From Candidatus Neomarinimicrobiota bacterium (GTDB lineage: Bacteria > Fidelibacterota > UBA2242 > B5-G15), in the NCBI GenBank assembly GCA_017656425.1, contig JACDNV010000011.1:1-64000 (forward strand): a stretch of DNA of 64,000 nucleotides, written 5' to 3'. The number at the start of each line of letters is the position of its first letter. Position 1 is the first letter of the stretch. Positions 53,399 through 63,426 of this stretch are shown here, one piece after another. Below the pieces are notes generated by a model that saw only the letters and a list, made by a program, of their open reading frames with translations, was not told the DNA's origin and did no database searches. The position numbers were made by a program, and so were the translations under genes.

Positions 53399-55573
53399 TT
53401 ATCTCCTTTCAATGCTTATTATACCAGGGACTCTATAAACCCTTTCAATAACTTTATTTAAATGATCAATGTTACCGACCTGTATCAGCAATGACACGTT
53501 AGCAAGCGATTCATCCACCTTGCCTTCAACACCCACAATATTGGTATTTGTGTAGGTTATCGCATCCATTATGTCGCGAAGTAGACCTTTTCTCTCCTGA
53601 GCAAGTATCTTTATTGGAACCGTAAACTGTTGTCCCTTACCAACATCCCACTCAACATTAATAATCCTATCGGTCGAATCGATCATTGCTGGTATATTTT
53701 TACAATCGTTTTTATGAATTATAATACCTCTACCTCTACTGATAAATCCCAGAATTTCATCACCCGGGATTGGATTGCAACACTTTGCAAAGGACACCAT
53801 CATGTTTTTTATACCATCGATTTTAACACCTCGTATGGAGGTAATAGTTCTTTGATAAATGAGCTTTTCGTAATCCTCTTTTTCAATTTCCTCTTTTTTA
53901 TGAGGAAAAAGCTTTGAATATATGCTGTGAACAGTTATAATTCCGCTTCCTACCGCCTCATAAAGTTTGTTTATATCTTTGTAGCCAAAAACATCCAGAT
54001 TTTCACAAATGGTTTTTAAAAATTTTATATCCTTATGCCTTCTATCCTCTTTTTCTAATATTTCTTTTCCGAGCTTTATGGACTCATCCTGCTGAATCTT
54101 CCTTAACCATCTTTTTATAGAACCGATCGCTTTCCCTGTCTTTACAAACTTAAGCCAGGCATAGCTTGGTCTCTGATTCTCAGAAGTCAAAATTTCTACT
54201 GTTTGACCACTTTTAAGCTCCGTATTCAACGGAACAATCCTGCCGTCTACTTTTGCACCAATACACTTATAACCAACTTCTGTATGCACAGCGAAAGCAA
54301 AATCAACAGGTGTAGCACCCTTTGGTAATCTAATAAGATCTCCTTTTGGAGTAAAAACAAAAATCTCATCTTTGAATAAATCTATCTTCAATGTTTCAAG
54401 AAACTCTCTTGGATTCCCTGACTCTGTTTTCAATATTTCAATCAAATCCCTAAGCCAGCTAATGTATTTGTCTAACTCATCTGGTTTATCCTTTGACTCC
54501 TTATATCTCCAGTGTGCTGCTACACCCTCCTCGGCAACCAGATCCATCTCCTCGGTTCTTATTTGCACCTCTACCACTTTTCCATCTGGACCACGTACCG
54601 TTGTATGAATCGATCTATATCCATTGGTTTTAGGATTTGCAATATAATCTTTAAATCTTTCCATAATCGGGGTATAGATACTATGAACAATACCGAGTAT
54701 CGAATAACAATTTTCTTTTGTATCGGTAATTAATCGAATTGCCATTAGATCATAAATTTCCTCGAAAGATTTATGACGCACCTGCATTTTTTTATATATT
54801 GAATAGTAATTCTTCGTCCTTCCTATTATCCTCGCCGGAATACCCTGTTCCTTCAAAGCTTTCTCTATCGGAATGGAAAACTTATTTATATATTCTTCCT
54901 GAGCCTTTTTGCTTGCCTTTAATTTCTGGTGAATATATCTGTAAGCATCATAATCAAGCGTTTTTAAAACTAAATCTTCCAGCTCTGATTTAATTTTGAA
55001 CATTCCAAGTCTATGGGCAAGAGGTGCATACACATCACGAGTTTCAGTAGCTATCCTCAGTTGCTTAACAGAAGGTAAATACTTCAAAGTCTGCATATTA
55101 TGTAATCTATCAGCAAGTTTAATAATTATTACCCGTATGTCATCTGCAACACTTAACAATAATTTTCTAAAATTATCAGCTTGCTCTTCCTTTTTGCTGA
55201 TAAAAGAAATTCCACTTATTTTTGTAACACCCTCTACGAGATTAGCAACATCCTCACCGAATACTTCTTTTATATCATCATAAGTTATATTAGAGTCTTC
55301 AATCGTATCATGAAGGAGACCACCCATAACTGTAGCTACATCCATACCGAGTTCTGCAAGAGTCATTGCAACTCTATAGCAATGCTCAAAATATGGTTCT
55401 CCAGAAAGTCTTTTCTGCCCCTTATGAGTAGACTTCGCAAATTTATAAGCAGTCCACAATTTCTCATAATGCTCGGTAACATCATGGCCACTACTCATAA
55501 TGGCATAAATAAGGTCTATAAACTTCTTTGGTCTTTTCTCTACGGTTTTCTTTTCTACCTTGACCTCTGCCAT
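53399..55573 (-). CDS. relA: Bifunctional (p)ppGpp synthetase/hydrolase RelA/SpoT
   Basis: A 724-residue stringent-response enzyme in the order HD hydrolase (about 45-200), synthetase (about 240-360), TGS (about 395-455), zinc-finger-like/helical region and ACT (about 650-724). The HD motif GGLLHDTIEDSN and LADRLHNMQTL are intact, so hydrolase activity is expected. The synthetase has PKTNGYRSIHTTVRGPDGK. The TGS part reads VFTPKGDLIRLPKGATPVDF. It lies in the same gene run as gmk and rpoZ, as in many genomes. Confidence 0.96.
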   Translation of the reverse strand: MAEVKVEKKTVEKRPKKFIDLIYAIMSSGHDVTEHYEKLWTAYKFAKSTHKGQKRLSGEPYFEHCYRVAMTLAELGMDVATVMGGLLHDTIEDSNITYDDIKEVFGEDVANLVEGVTKISGISFISKKEEQADNFRKLLLSVADDIRVIIIKLADRLHNMQTLKYLPSVKQLRIATETRDVYAPLAHRLGMFKIKSELEDLVLKTLDYDAYRYIHQKLKASKKAQEEYINKFSIPIEKALKEQGIPARIIGRTKNYYSIYKKMQVRHKSFEEIYDLMAIRLITDTKENCYSILGIVHSIYTPIMERFKDYIANPKTNGYRSIHTTVRGPDGKVVEVQIRTEEMDLVAEEGVAAHWRYKESKDKPDELDKYISWLRDLIEILKTESGNPREFLETLKIDLFKDEIFVFTPKGDLIRLPKGATPVDFAFAVHTEVGYKCIGAKVDGRIVPLNTELKSGQTVEILTSENQRPSYAWLKFVKTGKAIGSIKRWLRKIQQDESIKLGKEILEKEDRRHKDIKFLKTICENLDVFGYKDINKLYEAVGSGIITVHSIYSKLFPHKKEEIEKEDYEKLIYQRTITSIRGVKIDGIKNMMVSFAKCCNPIPGDEILGFISRGRGIIIHKNDCKNIPAMIDSTDRIINVEWDVGKGQQFTVPIKILAQERKGLLRDIMDAITYTNTNIVGVEGKVDESLANVSLLIQVGNIDHLNKVIERVYRVPGIISIERR

Positions 55574-55593
55574 AAATTATCTTTATTTGTATT

Positions 55594-57018
55594 TTAAAAG
55601 GTATTTGATATTGCTTCCTCCCGAGGAGGTGAATAATCTTCAAATCTAGCGTATCTATCAATAAAAACTGCTTTTACGGTGTCTATTGGACCATTTCTTT
55701 GCTTTGCAACAATAATTTCAGCTTTCTTTTCCTCATCATGGCTTATCCCCTCTTTTTCCCTGCTCTTCTTATACATTACAGGTCTATAGACAAAAATTAC
55801 CACATCCGCATCTTGTTCTATTGCTCCCGACTCTCTTAAATCAGATAGTTGTGGACGGTGATCACCACCTCGCTGCTCAGGTGCTCTTGACAATTGTGAC
55901 AATGCTACCACAGGAATATCAAGCTCTTTTGCCAGTGCTTTCAAACCCCTTGAAATCTCAGCAATCTCCTGCTGTCTACTATCGGAAGCTCTTGTGGCTC
56001 TGATTAATTGAAGATAATCAATAAAAATTACCTTTACATCCTTTTCAGCCTTTAATCTTCTTGCTTTTGCCCTGATTTCAAGCATTGTAGGAGAGGGAGA
56101 ATCATCTATGTAGATAGGAGCCTTTGCCAGTTCACCTGATTTTACACTCAGCTTCGACCATTGTTCACGAGGTAATCTCCCGGTTCGCACAAGATGGCTA
56201 TCTACTCTTGCTTCCGCACAAAGCAATCTCATGGCTATCTGATAATCAGCCATTTCAAGGCTGAAAAAGCCAACGGGAATTCTCCATTCCACCGCCGCAT
56301 TTCTTGCGATAGTCAGTGCCAAGGCTGTCTTACCCATACCCGGTCTACCAGCAATAATAACGAGATCCCCGTTGTGGAATCCTGATGTAAGACTGTCTAG
56401 GTCTGATAGCCCTGTTGGGACACCTGTTGTATCCCACTTTTTATTATGAATCGCATCAAGATATTCAAAAGTTTCAGAAAGCACATCTTCAAATTTCTTA
56501 AAACCAGCCTTTAGTCTTCTTTCTGATAGAGCAAATATTCTCTCTTCAGCTCTATCTAATATGTAAAATACATCTTCTTTTCCCTCATATGCTTCTGACT
56601 GGATTTCGTTAGCTGCACTGATCAATTTTCTTAAAGTGGATTTTTCAAGCACAATCTGGGCATAGTATTCTATATTTGCAGCTGATGGGATAGACTCCAC
56701 GAGCCCGGTTATGTAATAAGCCCCACCAGCCAATTCAAGCTTATTATCTCTTTTCAATCTATCTATTACACTAAGCTGATCGACTGGCTGAGCTTCGTTA
56801 AAAAGCTCCACCATTGCGCCAAAAATAACTTGATGTTGTGTGCTGTAAAAATCACCTTGCTCAAGATATTGGAGAGCTTTACTAACAGCCTCTTTTTCCA
56901 GCATCATAGCTCCGAGGACCGCTTGTTCCACCTCTATAGAATGAGGTGGAACTCTCAGCACTTCACTAATGCCCACATCAGAACTATTTCTTTTGTCATT
57001 TGACTTACTCCTTGCCAT
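55594..57018 (-). CDS. dnaB: Replicative DNA helicase DnaB
   Basis: A 474-residue hexameric helicase: N-terminal domain (VPPHSIEVEQAVLGAMMLEK), linker, and RecA-like motor with Walker A IAGRPGMGKTALALTIA, Walker B VIFIDYLQLIR, ALSQLSRAPEQRGGDHRPQL and DLRESGAIEQDADVVIF. No intein or insertion is visible. It lies 20 bp upstream of relA/spoT as transcribed. Confidence 0.97.
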   Translation of the reverse strand: MARSKSNDKRNSSDVGISEVLRVPPHSIEVEQAVLGAMMLEKEAVSKALQYLEQGDFYSTQHQVIFGAMVELFNEAQPVDQLSVIDRLKRDNKLELAGGAYYITGLVESIPSAANIEYYAQIVLEKSTLRKLISAANEIQSEAYEGKEDVFYILDRAEERIFALSERRLKAGFKKFEDVLSETFEYLDAIHNKKWDTTGVPTGLSDLDSLTSGFHNGDLVIIAGRPGMGKTALALTIARNAAVEWRIPVGFFSLEMADYQIAMRLLCAEARVDSHLVRTGRLPREQWSKLSVKSGELAKAPIYIDDSPSPTMLEIRAKARRLKAEKDVKVIFIDYLQLIRATRASDSRQQEIAEISRGLKALAKELDIPVVALSQLSRAPEQRGGDHRPQLSDLRESGAIEQDADVVIFVYRPVMYKKSREKEGISHDEEKKAEIIVAKQRNGPIDTVKAVFIDRYARFEDYSPPREEAISNTF

Positions 57019-57019
57019 T

Positions 57020-57667
57020 TCAATCCGCCTCTTTTAAATAAATTTCTTTTATTTTTTCAAAATCCTCAACTATTGCCTTTTCCAGATTTGGATTTCTAAG
57101 TACAGCAGCAGGATGGTAAGTTACCATTAAATCTATATTATGATATTTAAAAATAGAATGTCTGAATTGACCAAGCGTATACTCCATTTTTAATAAAGCC
57201 TTCGCCGCGGTTAATCCAAGGCATACAATCAATTTTGGATTTATCAATTGTAATTGGGCAATCAGATAGGGCTCGCACTGTGAAATCTCGAAAGAACTTG
57301 GTGTACGATTATTCGGTGGTCGACATTTCAACACATTACCGATAAAGACTTCATTTCTGTCAATTCCAACCATCTTAAATAGTCTATTAAGTAGCATCCC
57401 CGCTCTTCCAACAAACGGCTTGCCCTGTAGATCTTCGTCCCGCCCCGGAGCCTCGCCAATAAAAACTATATCAGCTTGCAGATTGCCAGATCCAAAAACT
57501 GTATTTGTTCTTGTCTTATGCAAATTACATTTCTTACAATTTTCTACGGCTTTTTTTATCTCGTTTAATTTTTCTATTGGATTTATTATCACTTTACCAG
57601 GTTCTTCAGTAAGAATTAACTCATCACCAAACAGTTCCATTTGTTGTTTTAAATATTTTTCAACCAC
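57020..57667 (-). CDS. Family 4 uracil-DNA glycosylase (iron-sulfur)
   Basis: About 215 residues. Family-4 marks are [19 protein letters not shown] (two Fe-S cysteines), [40 protein letters not shown] with further cysteines, and the catalytic-region [12 protein letters not shown]. It removes uracil from DNA. The start is uncertain: GTG at 57667 has the best spacing to GGAAGG, while TTG codons at 57673 and 57694 are alternatives overlapping coaBC. Confidence 0.93.
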   Translation of the reverse strand: MVEKYLKQQMELFGDELILTEEPGKVIINPIEKLNEIKKAVENCKKCNLHKTRTNTVFGSGNLQADIVFIGEAPGRDEDLQGKPFVGRAGMLLNRLFKMVGIDRNEVFIGNVLKCRPPNNRTPSSFEISQCEPYLIAQLQLINPKLIVCLGLTAAKALLKMEYTLGQFRHSIFKYHNIDLMVTYHPAAVLRNPNLEKAIVEDFEKIKEIYLKEAD

Positions 57668-57674
57668 GTTCAAA

Positions 57675-58865
57675 TTACCTTCCCTCGCCCGCAACTATTT
57701 CAATCAATTCTCTTGCAATGTCTATCTTTTTATCTTTTAATAAATCCCATTTATTCCCATTCTTTGAATATAGGACTATTTCATTGTAATCAGACTCAAA
57801 AGCAGTATCTACCTTTGTTGGATCATTCCAAGCTATATAATCAATACCTTTTTCTCTCAATTTCTTTAATGTATTTTCTTTCCCATTGACAGTTTCTACA
57901 CTAAATCCAACCACTACAGTATCAGGATAATTTTTCTTGTATGCCTTTATAATATCTTCAGCATAACTAATTTTAACTGTTCTTACACCATCTGATTTCT
58001 TTATCTTGCCATTGAACTTTTCGGGTACAAAATCCTCAATAGCAGCTGCCATAAATAAATAATCAGCATCTTTCATTTCCAGAAGAGCTTTCAACATCTG
58101 CTGGCTAGTCTGGACTTCAATATACTCTATAAATGGTATCTTTTTCAGATTATTTGGTCCTGCTATCAGAGTCACATCCGCTCCCATTATATATGCTTGC
58201 TCAGCTATTGCAAACCCCATTTTGCCGCTTGATCTGTTGGAAATAAATCGTATATCATCGATATATTCACGTGTCGGGCCAGCAGTCACAACAACTTTTT
58301 TCCCTGTAAGAAACTTCTTTTTACCTAATTTTCTCAATATTGCCAAGAGAATTTTATCTTCGTCAGCAAGCCTTCCAATACCACAGGTTTTACAGGCAAG
58401 TTCCCCTTCTTCACTTTCAACAATTTCATATCCAAGATTTCTTAATTTTTTCATATTTTCCTGAGTTACTGGATTCAAATACATTCTGTCATTCATTGCA
58501 GGAGCAATCAAGGTATCAATTCCTTTCACCATCGCTATCGTAGTAAGCAGATTATCTGCAATTCCATTTGCAATCTTTCCTATAATATTAGCTGTCGCCG
58601 GACAGATAACTAGTAGATCTGCTCCCCTTGCAAGATCTATATGAACTGTACCTTTTGCTTCGCTTTCAAACATTTCGGAAAAAACAGGATTCCCTGTTAA
58701 TGTCTCAAACAATAGTGGACTGATAAATTTCTTAGCTGAGTCAGTCATAATCACAGTAATATCAGCTCCTTCGCCTCTGATCAGATGACGTATTATACCT
58801 GCTGATTTGTAAATAGCTATACTTCCAGTTAATCCAAAAAGTATTTTTTTATCCTTCAGTCTCAT
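57675..58865 (-). CDS. coaBC: Bifunctional phosphopantothenoylcysteine decarboxylase/phosphopantothenate-cysteine ligase
   Basis: About 396 residues covering two steps of coenzyme A synthesis. CoaC (N-terminal flavoprotein): [40 protein letters not shown] and the substrate-loop Cys in [15 protein letters not shown]. CoaB (C-terminal): [40 protein letters not shown] and [10 protein letters not shown]. The start is set at 58865 ([11 protein letters not shown]); it overlaps rpoZ by 17 bp. Confidence 0.95.
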   Translation of the reverse strand: MRLKDKKILFGLTGSIAIYKSAGIIRHLIRGEGADITVIMTDSAKKFISPLLFETLTGNPVFSEMFESEAKGTVHIDLARGADLLVICPATANIIGKIANGIADNLLTTIAMVKGIDTLIAPAMNDRMYLNPVTQENMKKLRNLGYEIVESEEGELACKTCGIGRLADEDKILLAILRKLGKKKFLTGKKVVVTAGPTREYIDDIRFISNRSSGKMGFAIAEQAYIMGADVTLIAGPNNLKKIPFIEYIEVQTSQQMLKALLEMKDADYLFMAAAIEDFVPEKFNGKIKKSDGVRTVKISYAEDIIKAYKKNYPDTVVVGFSVETVNGKENTLKKLREKGIDYIAWNDPTKVDTAFESDYNEIVLYSKNGNKWDLLKDKKIDIARELIEIVAGEGR

Positions 58866-59157
58866 CCTGCTTCTCTTCAGATTTTGAATAAGTTGCATAT
58901 CTGTACTCTATTCTTCCACCAAGCATCTCTTTTAGAGCCATAGTCGTCGGTTTTTCAATCTTATCGTAATCGATTTCCTGTTCCTCTTCAAAATCTTCGA
59001 AATACTCTTCCAGGGCTTCACTTTTATACACGACTGGATTTTTAGCAACTCTCAATGCATTGATCTGGTTTGCCCTTCTTGCCATAGCAACAATAATTTC
59101 AAAAACATCCTTTGACTTCTGCAATAGCTTACCAAATTCAATAGTGTCTACTGCCAT
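58849..59157 (-). CDS. rpoZ: DNA-directed RNA polymerase omega subunit
   Basis: A 102-residue protein with the omega pattern: KDVFEIIVAMARRANQINAL near residues 17-36 and PTTMALKEMLGGRIEYRYA near 71-90. Omega aids RNA polymerase assembly and forms part of a ppGpp site in some bacteria. Position between gmk (20-bp overlap) and coaBC is the classical arrangement. The acidic C-terminal tail is unremarkable. Confidence 0.92.
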   Translation of the reverse strand: MAVDTIEFGKLLQKSKDVFEIIVAMARRANQINALRVAKNPVVYKSEALEEYFEDFEEEQEIDYDKIEKPTTMALKEMLGGRIEYRYATYSKSEEKQDETEG

Positions 59158-59716
59158 TTTTCTTCACCTCCTCAATTATTTCCAAAACTTTATTCACTGT
59201 TTCATCCAGCCTATCATTTACTATTTTGTAATCATATTGTTCACCAAGTTTTAACTCCTGGTGAGCTCTCTTTTTTCTCATTCTCAATGAATCCTCATTA
59301 TCAGTTCCTCGTGATCTTAATCTTCTATCAAGCTCCTCTTCACTCGGGGGCAGTAAAAATATCGACACGGAATTTTCTGGATAAAATTTCCTAATATTCA
59401 AACCACCCTTCACATCAACATCAAGAAGTAAAATTTTCCCGTCTCTAATTGCTTTCTCAAGCGCCGATTTCAATGTACCATAATAATTATGAAAAATCTC
59501 TTCCCACTCGGCAAATTCACCTCTTTTTATCTTTTTTTCAAATTCATCCCTGGTCAAAAAATAATATTCCCTGCCATTTACCTCCCCAGGTCTTGGGCTT
59601 CGTGTAGTGCAGGATACGGAAAACTCGAAACCATTATTAGTCTCAAGCAATTTTTTACAGACAGTGGTTTTGCCTGTCCCTGATGGCGCTGATATAATAA
59701 CCAGTAACCCACTCAT
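59138..59716 (-). CDS. gmk: Guanylate kinase
   Basis: A 192-residue GMP kinase: P-loop IISAPSGTGKTTVCKKLLE, GMP-binding SVSCTTRSPRPGEVNGREYY, and LLLDVDVKGGLNIRKFYP. Length normal. It overlaps yicC by 4 bp and rpoZ by 20 bp. Confidence 0.96.
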   Translation of the reverse strand: MSGLLVIISAPSGTGKTTVCKKLLETNNGFEFSVSCTTRSPRPGEVNGREYYFLTRDEFEKKIKRGEFAEWEEIFHNYYGTLKSALEKAIRDGKILLLDVDVKGGLNIRKFYPENSVSIFLLPPSEEELDRRLRSRGTDNEDSLRMRKKRAHQELKLGEQYDYKIVNDRLDETVNKVLEIIEEVKKNGSRHY

Positions 59717-60594
59717 AATATATTTTGAGCCTGCTCTCTTATCTTTTCCAGTTCATCTTTAATATTTACAACTATGTGTGAAATCTGAGCATTTTCGGAC
59801 TTTGACCCAATTGTATTTGCTTCTCTATTCATTTCCTGGATGAGAAATTGTAATTTCTTACCAACAGGTTGATCTAACTCTATAAATTTTTTAAATTGAC
59901 TGATATGAGAATGGAGCCTATCGCACTCTTCCGTGATATCAAGCTTTCTCGATAAAATACTAGCCTCCATAATGAGACGATTTTCATCAATTTCAACATC
60001 TTCCAATAGTAGCCGAACTTTCTCTTTTAACTTTTTAAAAATCTCCTCTTTATTCTTTTTATACAGATCTTCTATTCTACCAAGATCCTTTTCAATATTT
60101 CCAAGATATGAATAAAAAAATTCCTGTATGGCTTTCCCCTCTTCAGCTCTCATTGAATCCACTTTATCTAAAGCTTCTATCAGAACTTCTTTAACAGGTT
60201 CAAAATACTTCTGAGCATCAACTTCAGGGATGGTCAATTCAGAATAATCTGAGATACTTAAGATATGTGATAGATTTATCCTTTCTCTGATACCCAACTC
60301 TACTGTTGCTTTCCTCAGCTCATCGTAATATCTTCTCATCAACGGGATATTTAAATGCAAATAATCAAAGTTTACTTTATCATCATTACCTATGTTTATC
60401 ACAACTTTAATAGAACCACGATTCAGTTTTTCGGAGATCAATTTCTTAAACTCATCTTCATAATCTGATAAAAACTCAGGCATTTTCAGATAAATATCTA
60501 TAAATCTATTATTCAATGACTTGACCTCTATGGTAACCTCTCCAATCTCCATCATCTTTGTTACTTTTCCGTATCCCGTCATACTTTTTATCAT
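59713..60594 (-). CDS. yicC: YicC/YloC family endoribonuclease
   Basis: A 293-residue protein starting MIKSMTGYGKVTKMMEIGEV, with EVKSLNNRFIDIYLKMPEFL and the C-terminal FLIQEMNREANTIGSKSENA. The family is described as an RNase (YicC). It is the first gene of the long run that ends at wzc. GAGGAT lies 7-8 bp before the ATG as a ribosome-binding site. yicC-gmk-rpoZ-coaBC is a widely conserved order. Confidence 0.94.
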   Translation of the reverse strand: MIKSMTGYGKVTKMMEIGEVTIEVKSLNNRFIDIYLKMPEFLSDYEDEFKKLISEKLNRGSIKVVINIGNDDKVNFDYLHLNIPLMRRYYDELRKATVELGIRERINLSHILSISDYSELTIPEVDAQKYFEPVKEVLIEALDKVDSMRAEEGKAIQEFFYSYLGNIEKDLGRIEDLYKKNKEEIFKKLKEKVRLLLEDVEIDENRLIMEASILSRKLDITEECDRLHSHISQFKKFIELDQPVGKKLQFLIQEMNREANTIGSKSENAQISHIVVNIKDELEKIREQAQNIL

Positions 60595-60625
60595 TAGCGA
60601 ATATCCTCAATCATCTACCAGTATT

Positions 60626-60655
60626 AATTTAAAAATTAAGTAAAACAATAATCAA
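60626..60655 (-). promoter_or_regulatory. Weak promoter candidate for the yicC-led gene run
   Basis: On the minus strand TTGATT (60650-60655) is followed after 18 bp by TAAATT (60626-60631), about 30 bp before the start codon. The position is sensible but the match is modest in AT-rich DNA. Confidence 0.3.
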
Positions 60656-60905
60656 CTTCTGGAATTCACATAAGCCTCTGATTATCAATTTATATTGTGA
60701 CTTTTTTTATTTTTAAAATTATATAATACTTTAAACAAGTGAACATATTAAACTATATCAATCTACACAAATAATCATAAAGAACTTTATTTTAACTTCT
60801 TTATAAAATTATTGAAAAGTGCCTATTAGTGTAAATATGCCTAACAAAAGCAATATGAAGCAATCAGTATGGCAATCATTAAAAAAATATAGTGTTTCAA
60901 AAATT

Positions 60906-60933
60906 TGACAGTTGACAAGGAAAAATTAAAATT
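60906..60933 (+). promoter_or_regulatory. Plus-strand sigma70-like promoter match in noncoding DNA
   Basis: TTGACA (60906-60911), 16-bp spacer, TAAAAT (60928-60933). A second TTGACA overlaps at 60913-60918. It points away from yicC and toward the 3' end of the beta-barrel gene, so any transcript would be a small RNA or antisense. No plus-strand gene follows. Confidence 0.4.
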
Positions 60934-61100
60934 CTTTTTTTATATTTTATGACATAATATGGTCTATTAATATTTTTAAAGCCTGAAATAAAATTCGAAA
61001 TGATGCCAGAGTATCTCTATCTGTTAATATGTTTAGACTGGGAATTTGTATTATAAAATAAGCCACCATCTTATAATCATTTTTACTTATAAACTTTTCC

Positions 61101-62297
61101 TCAGAAATAATACTTCACTTTTAGAAATAACAGATCATTACTATCAAACCTTCCAAAAAAGCTATCCCTATTCCCATTAAAAATAAATCCGCCGACCAAA
61201 ATATTCAGATTATCAATCATATCCAGTTCAAGATTTAACCCCGACATAAACGACTCATCTTCAATATTATACAATAAAATCAATGCTGGCTTTATTGTCT
61301 CATTAGCAGATTTGTAGTTTAAAAATGTAGTAAAAATACGTCTCCTTTCCTCCTGAATAATTTTAGGATTGTAATCAGCAATTCTCTCTTCAATATACTG
61401 CATACTTATGTTTAAATTCATAAGCAACTCATAATCAAATCCAACACAATATTGATAAAATGGGCTTTTAACTGAAGTTAAATCAATCGTGCTGAAATGT
61501 CTTTGTTTGTAATATCCACCCTCACCTCTTAAGACAATCGCTCCAAAGGGCTGAGAAAAACCAAACCCGTAAAAGGTAAACCATCGATAGGTTTTCATAA
61601 TTAAGCTATCTTCCATACTTATCTTCATTATAGGAGTATACTCCATCTTTCTTAAAAATACCAATGATAAATCAGTTCCAAAAAGAAATGTAGAGAATCT
61701 ACCACCTAGACCAACATTGGCTAAGTTATTTTCAACCTTTTTATCCATTATTTTAAATCCCTGAAACGCTGGCGGAAACTGAATGGAAAATATTGACCAC
61801 CTACCTGTTGAAGGTAGTACTGAGTTCTTAAATTCTGGAATAGCAATAATTTCAAAACCACTATTACCCCTATATATTTTCCCTCTCAGAATATTTACCG
61901 GAGTTCTTATATCATTAAAATCTTGAAGTAAAAAGTACGAGAGGTCAAGTGGGTTGACTATATCATTAACAAAATATCCATCAACCTTACCCCACACTAC
62001 GTGCTGTCTGCCAAGTTTTAAACTAAACCATGAAGAAAAATACTCAACCCACGCTTCACGAAGTGATATTACCTCACTTTGCTTATTTAAATCATGTAAA
62101 AAATCAACTACAAATAGACCATGCAGATTTTCTGTATAAGCTTCCGTATTTAACTGGAATCTATTGTATTCAATAAGAAACTCATGTTCACCCCCGATTT
62201 GGACCGCATAGAAACTCTTTAAAACCCCATTTATTGTATATTCTACTGATAGAACAATCTTTATAGTAAGAAAAACCAACAAAATAAGCTTTTTCAT
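61101..62297 (-). CDS. Outer-membrane beta-barrel protein (DUF1302-like)
   Basis: A 398-residue exported protein: signal peptide about 1-18 (LILLVFLTIKIVLSV), then alternating strands typical of a barrel, ending with an aromatic C-terminal residue (FLKVKYYF), as outer-membrane proteins do. FSLKLGRQHVVWGKVDGYFV and DIVNPLDLSYFLLQDFNDIR match the DUF1302-type pattern (GRQ..VWG). Such proteins are commonly encoded with an RND transporter and a LolA-like protein, as here; it lies 2 bp after the latter as transcribed. Exact cargo unknown. Confidence 0.82.
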   Translation of the reverse strand: MKKLILLVFLTIKIVLSVEYTINGVLKSFYAVQIGGEHEFLIEYNRFQLNTEAYTENLHGLFVVDFLHDLNKQSEVISLREAWVEYFSSWFSLKLGRQHVVWGKVDGYFVNDIVNPLDLSYFLLQDFNDIRTPVNILRGKIYRGNSGFEIIAIPEFKNSVLPSTGRWSIFSIQFPPAFQGFKIMDKKVENNLANVGLGGRFSTFLFGTDLSLVFLRKMEYTPIMKISMEDSLIMKTYRWFTFYGFGFSQPFGAIVLRGEGGYYKQRHFSTIDLTSVKSPFYQYCVGFDYELLMNLNISMQYIEERIADYNPKIIQEERRRIFTTFLNYKSANETIKPALILLYNIEDESFMSGLNLELDMIDNLNILVGGFIFNGNRDSFFGRFDSNDLLFLKVKYYF

Positions 62298-62299
62298 GG

Positions 62300-63091
62300 T
62301 TACTTCCCCAATAATAATATTCTTCCAGACTCAAGCATACTTACTGTAAAAATATTTTCTTCTAGAGGTTTATCATAGGCTATATCCTCAATTTCTATAA
62401 TCGTCTTATGCTTTTTCTGAATATTATTCATTTGAAGTTTTGTGTATAACCATCTGCCATTTGCATTCTCCAAACGATCACAAACCATACGTTTTAACAG
62501 ATTACCATTATTGTCGAAATAATCCACCCTCTTTATAACCCATTTCTCTGGTAATACCCAGAGGATTCGCTTACTGTAGGTTGGTTCCTTCTCTAAAGGA
62601 ATCGCCTCTATTTTAAAACATTCAACGCTATCAATTACCTCCTTCCCAATTAACTCAAACTTATCCTCATCAAGGCTTCTGCCTCCAAGGTCATCATAGG
62701 TAAAGTCAGTTCCCATAAAATACTCACTTTTACTCTTACCAGCTATCCTTTTTACTCTCTTTACTGCAGGTAGATACAACCACCTATCATCATCCTTAGA
62801 AGGAATATTATAGCTCCAGACCAGAAGTGCAGTCCCCCGTATATCGTTTGGATAGTCGAAAACCACAAGCGTCTTCTTATCAACATCTCCCTTTTCATAA
62901 TCTTCCTCAAACCTTACGACAGTTCTCTCCCTCTTCTGCCCTCTCTTATTTATTAAAATCATTCTGGATTTAGCAACAGCAGTTTTATATTTATTTTCCT
63001 TATCAACCTTCTCCATTATTTCACGGCCTGTTTGAGACAAAACTATTGAAAAATAAAAAACTGAAATGATAAAAATTATGATCTTTCTCAT
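62300..63091 (-). CDS. LolA-like outer-membrane lipoprotein-sorting family protein
   Basis: A 263-residue periplasmic protein: signal peptide about 1-19 (IFIISVFYFSIVLSQ), then the family's GREIMEKVDKENKYKTAVAK, LLVWSYNIPSKDDDRWLYLP, SKSEYFMGTDFTYDDLGGRS and YSKRILWVLPEKWVIKRVDY. It is distinct from the LolA at 29077-29709. Members accompany MMPL/RND exporters and are thought to carry a lipid or lipoprotein across the periplasm. It overlaps the next upstream gene by 4 bp. Confidence 0.87.
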   Translation of the reverse strand: MRKIIIFIISVFYFSIVLSQTGREIMEKVDKENKYKTAVAKSRMILINKRGQKRERTVVRFEEDYEKGDVDKKTLVVFDYPNDIRGTALLVWSYNIPSKDDDRWLYLPAVKRVKRIAGKSKSEYFMGTDFTYDDLGGRSLDEDKFELIGKEVIDSVECFKIEAIPLEKEPTYSKRILWVLPEKWVIKRVDYFDNNGNLLKRMVCDRLENANGRWLYTKLQMNNIQKKHKTIIEIEDIAYDKPLEENIFTVSMLESGRILLLGK

Positions 63092-63426
63092 TTTACTCCC
63101 CTCCTTCCATATACAATCATCATAACAGGTGGTGTTAAAAATAAACTCATGAAAAATGCCTTAAGAAACCTTTTTCTGAATTTGAACTCAGCTACTCCCG
63201 ACGCCTGGAGACATATTATAAAATATATTGCAATTACAATACTCAAATTATCCAGTAAAAAATTTCCAATAGAGGCCCACCATCCGCTATTGTAAGGTAA
63301 TTGCTCTTTAAACCATCCAATAAACCAGTCAAAAAATCTATACAGCCAATAGCCAATGATACCGACAGAGCCAATTATAAAGATTCTTTGAAAAACAAAA
63401 TCAATTTTTTTCTCTTTTTCTTTCAT
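63088..63426 (-). CDS. Small membrane protein of the RND locus
   Basis: About 112 residues with three hydrophobic segments (IFIIGSVGIIGYWLYRFFDW; FLLDNLSIVIAIYFIICL; AFFMSLFLTPPVMMIVYG). The start is set at 63426 (MKEKEKKIDF), preceded by GGGAGAG and overlapping the RND gene by 26 bp; an in-frame ATG nine codons earlier is less likely. No family recognised. It presumably forms part of the exporter system. Confidence 0.7.
   Translation of the reverse strand: MKEKEKKIDFVFQRIFIIGSVGIIGYWLYRFFDWFIGWFKEQLPYNSGWWASIGNFLLDNLSIVIAIYFIICLQASGVAEFKFRKRFLKAFFMSLFLTPPVMMIVYGRRGVK

Larger units (their letters stand above)
60595..61100. other. AT-rich noncoding region between two minus-strand transcription units
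   Basis: No plausible protein or known RNA was recognised. It must hold the end of the RND/beta-barrel unit and the promoter of the yicC run. A near-palindrome TTATGACATAA (60948-60958) and a plus-strand promoter match (60906-60933) are the only notable signals. No GC-rich terminator hairpin was seen. Confidence 0.6.
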
